From NCBI RefSeq assembly GCF_903166545.1, contig NZ_CAESCH010000001.1, positions 124,001 through 188,000 on the forward strand: 64,000 bases of DNA, given 5' to 3'. Below the pieces are notes generated by a model. The model saw only the letters and a program-made list of their open reading frames with translations. It made no database searches and had not been told where the DNA came from. Position 1 is the stretch's first letter, and each line of letters starts with the position of its first letter. Shown piece after piece: positions 62,609-64,000 of the stretch. Position numbers and translations under genes: made by a program. The DNA comes from Metabacillus schmidteae. Lineage in GTDB: Bacteria > Bacillota > Bacilli > Bacillales > Bacillaceae.

Positions 62609-62638
62609 ATTGTATTATTTTCCAATTCATTCTGTCAA
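62609..62638 (-). promoter_or_regulatory. Promoter of the bmr leader
   Basis: On the minus strand a perfect TTGACA (62633-62638), an 18-bp spacer and TACAAT (62609-62614). Confidence 0.8.
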
Positions 62639-62712
62639 TCCATTTTCAAAAAATATTATACGTGGTGCTGACTCTGTGAGTTATGCCTATCTAACCTTAT
62701 TCCTCACACTTT

Positions 62713-63309
62713 TTATTTATTCATTTTTGCTAAAAAATCACCTAAAAGATCTTCCATCTCTTCTGATTCCTCATGGGTATCCTCTTTAGATGAAGCAAGC
62801 TCTCTTTCTGTTCGATCAAAATCAAAGTCTAATATATCATCATCGTCAACGCCAGGAGCCCATTCTTCTTCAGTTATTATCGGCTCAATTGTGTCAATTT
62901 GATCAAGATCCTGTTTGCCATCAACATCCATTTCCTGCAAGTACAATGCTTCATCGATATCCAGGGCATTGCTTGTTAATGACGCCAAGATAGAAGTAGC
63001 TCTTACAGGGTCTGAAAGAATTTGATAGACAATGCTTCCTAATAACGCTTCTGAGTGAGAATGTTTCAGCCAATTCCGCTGATCTTTTGATAATTGCTTG
63101 GGCATTGGAAGACTAACCATTTCTCTATCCTTCGCTAAAGAGCTTCCAACGCCTTCTAAAACAAATTCAGCGATTTTACTTGAAAAGTTTCGTTTTTCGG
63201 TTTGTTTAAGCTTTTCCAACTGTTTTATAAGATGATCAGGTGTATCAGATGGAAGGCGAAATGTAATAGCTTGTCCCCTTTTTATAGTCGGTGCACCCTT
63301 TTTATTCAT
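62713..63309 (-). CDS. ParR-like DNA-binding partner of an actin-like protein
   Basis: A 198-residue protein. Residues 10-55 (QAITFRLPSDTPDHLIKQLE, then KRNFSSKIAEFVLEG) look like a ribbon-helix-helix DNA-binding segment. The C-terminal half is strongly acidic and probably disordered. It follows a ParM-like gene by 19 bp, the usual parM-parR order. So it is probably the adaptor linking filaments to DNA; longer than typical ParR. Assignment rests mostly on context. Confidence 0.6.
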   Translation of the reverse strand: MNKKGAPTIKRGQAITFRLPSDTPDHLIKQLEKLKQTEKRNFSSKIAEFVLEGVGSSLAKDREMVSLPMPKQLSKDQRNWLKHSHSEALLGSIVYQILSDPVRATSILASLTSNALDIDEALYLQEMDVDGKQDLDQIDTIEPIITEEEWAPGVDDDDILDFDFDRTERELASSKEDTHEESEEMEDLLGDFLAKMNK

Positions 63310-63328
63310 GTAACCACCTTAATTTGTT

Positions 63329-64000
63329 TTAGACTGTTTGCTTTTCATTTTTCTTCTGTGGTTCGCTGTTTTTTCTGACGAAATCAGAGATTAACTTATA
63401 GTATGCGTTCGCCATCATCCAAATGCTTTCTTTTTCATCCTCAAAGAACTCGATATTGTAGCCATCAAGGCTATTATTCAACATTTTAATATACTCTTTT
63501 AAAACAATAGAGCCTCCACCAACAAAATAGCAGATTTCAGTTTGGGAGTTTTTTTGCCAAACATTTCGAAGATGACGGTATTGTTTCTTTGCCAGTTCAA
63601 GAAGAATGCGGTCTGTTATGTCATGGACATTTGTACGGCTTCCCTTCACCATAATATGATGACGATCATTTTTTCTAGTAATAATATCAACCACATCACG
63701 ACGGCTATCGAGCTCTACGCCATGCTTTGTTCGAATCTCTTCTCTGATCGCTTCCAATGATTCTGAAACACCTAAATTAAAGCCTTGTGCTTTATCATCA
63801 TCAACATTTCGATTCTTAATGACAGCGACATCTGTTGATAAGCCCCCAATATCTTGAATTAAGATCTGTTTATCGATTAAATCACGATTGATGACTTTTA
63901 AGTCCTTGTCCATCACTAGATTAATATAGGCCGCAAATCCTTCAGGATATACTTTTACTTCATCAAACTTAATATTAACCTTTAAACCCTGATATTTTGG
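63329..64000 (-). CDS. ParM/StbA-like actin-family ATPase (partial)
   Basis: The C-terminal 223 residues are visible; the frame is open to the window end, so the N-terminus lies beyond 64000. The phosphate-2 motif is LIQDIGGLSTDVAVIKN. The adenosine motif is YFVGGGSIVLKEYI, and the preceding VYPEGFAAYINL matches ParM-like proteins. It would polymerise with ATP to segregate DNA or position a complex. An ATG at 63913 is internal and not the true start. Confidence 0.85.
   Translation of the reverse strand, partial: PKYQGLKVNIKFDEVKVYPEGFAAYINLVMDKDLKVINRDLIDKQILIQDIGGLSTDVAVIKNRNVDDDKAQGFNLGVSESLEAIREEIRTKHGVELDSRRDVVDIITRKNDRHHIMVKGSRTNVHDITDRILLELAKKQYRHLRNVWQKNSQTEICYFVGGGSIVLKEYIKMLNNSLDGYNIEFFEDEKESIWMMANAYYKLISDFVRKNSEPQKKNEKQTV

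Overview
The window looks like chromosomal DNA of a low-GC Bacillaceae bacterium (Bacillus or a close relative). The evidence is the AT-rich sequence, the strong AAGGAGG-type ribosome binding sites, the frequent TTG/GTG starts, and blocks of genes arranged much as in Bacillus subtilis: qoxABCD, the lia cell-envelope stress operon, nasA/nasBC/nasDEF nitrate assimilation, trePAR and the bmrCD multidrug ABC pair. No rRNA, tRNA or CRISPR array was seen.

Layout. 1-8.4 kb: an AraC-type regulator, ribU under an FMN riboswitch, a thioredoxin-reductase-like flavoprotein, a dense cluster of DnaA-box-like sites, an SDR oxidoreductase, a membrane-anchored beta-propeller-like protein, a nitroreductase and the niacin transporter niaP. 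8.8-16.3 kb: a small membrane protein, the cytochrome aa3 quinol oxidase operon qoxABCD, an SRPBCC protein and topoisomerase III. 16.4-20.8 kb: an RsbR-like STAS protein and liaI-liaH-liaF-liaS-liaR, with no liaG. 21-22.8 kb: a YhfW-like oxidoreductase whose Rieske domain is frame-shifted away, and a small conserved-looking ORF. 23-34 kb: the nitrate/nitrite assimilation cluster (nasF, nirD, nirB, nasC, nasB and divergent nasA) with three sites matching the TnrA consensus. 34-45.3 kb: MarR regulator plus MFS exporter, aldo/keto reductase, DinB protein, uroporphyrinogen-III synthase, purU, a split ThrE-type exporter, a PhoD-like phosphatase and adenine deaminase with an attenuator-like leader.

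45.4-47.2 kb is an IS110/IS1111-type element inserted in a Bacillus-type palindromic repeat. It has a long structured non-coding region downstream of its transposase that is a bridge-RNA candidate. 47.3-58.3 kb: a HEAT-like protein, the trehalose operon with TreR and cre sites, pepT, iadA, a 52-bp tandem hairpin array, a GNAT enzyme, a UMF1-type MFS protein, a DUF421 protein and an unlisted 34-residue cationic peptide gene. 58.4-62.7 kb: bmrC and bmrD behind a leader with two short ORFs and an intrinsic terminator. 62.7-64 kb: a ParR-like protein and a ParM-like actin, the latter running off the window end.

How they work together. The nas cluster takes up nitrate (NasA), reduces it to nitrite (NasC with NasB) and then to ammonium (NirBD), and NasF supplies sirohaem precursor. 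The tre genes import trehalose as the 6-phosphate, cleave it and regulate themselves. The lia genes sense envelope damage. The least ordinary items are the DnaA-box cluster, the bmr leader, the IS110 non-coding region, the 52-bp hairpin arrays and the actin-type partition pair in an otherwise housekeeping region.
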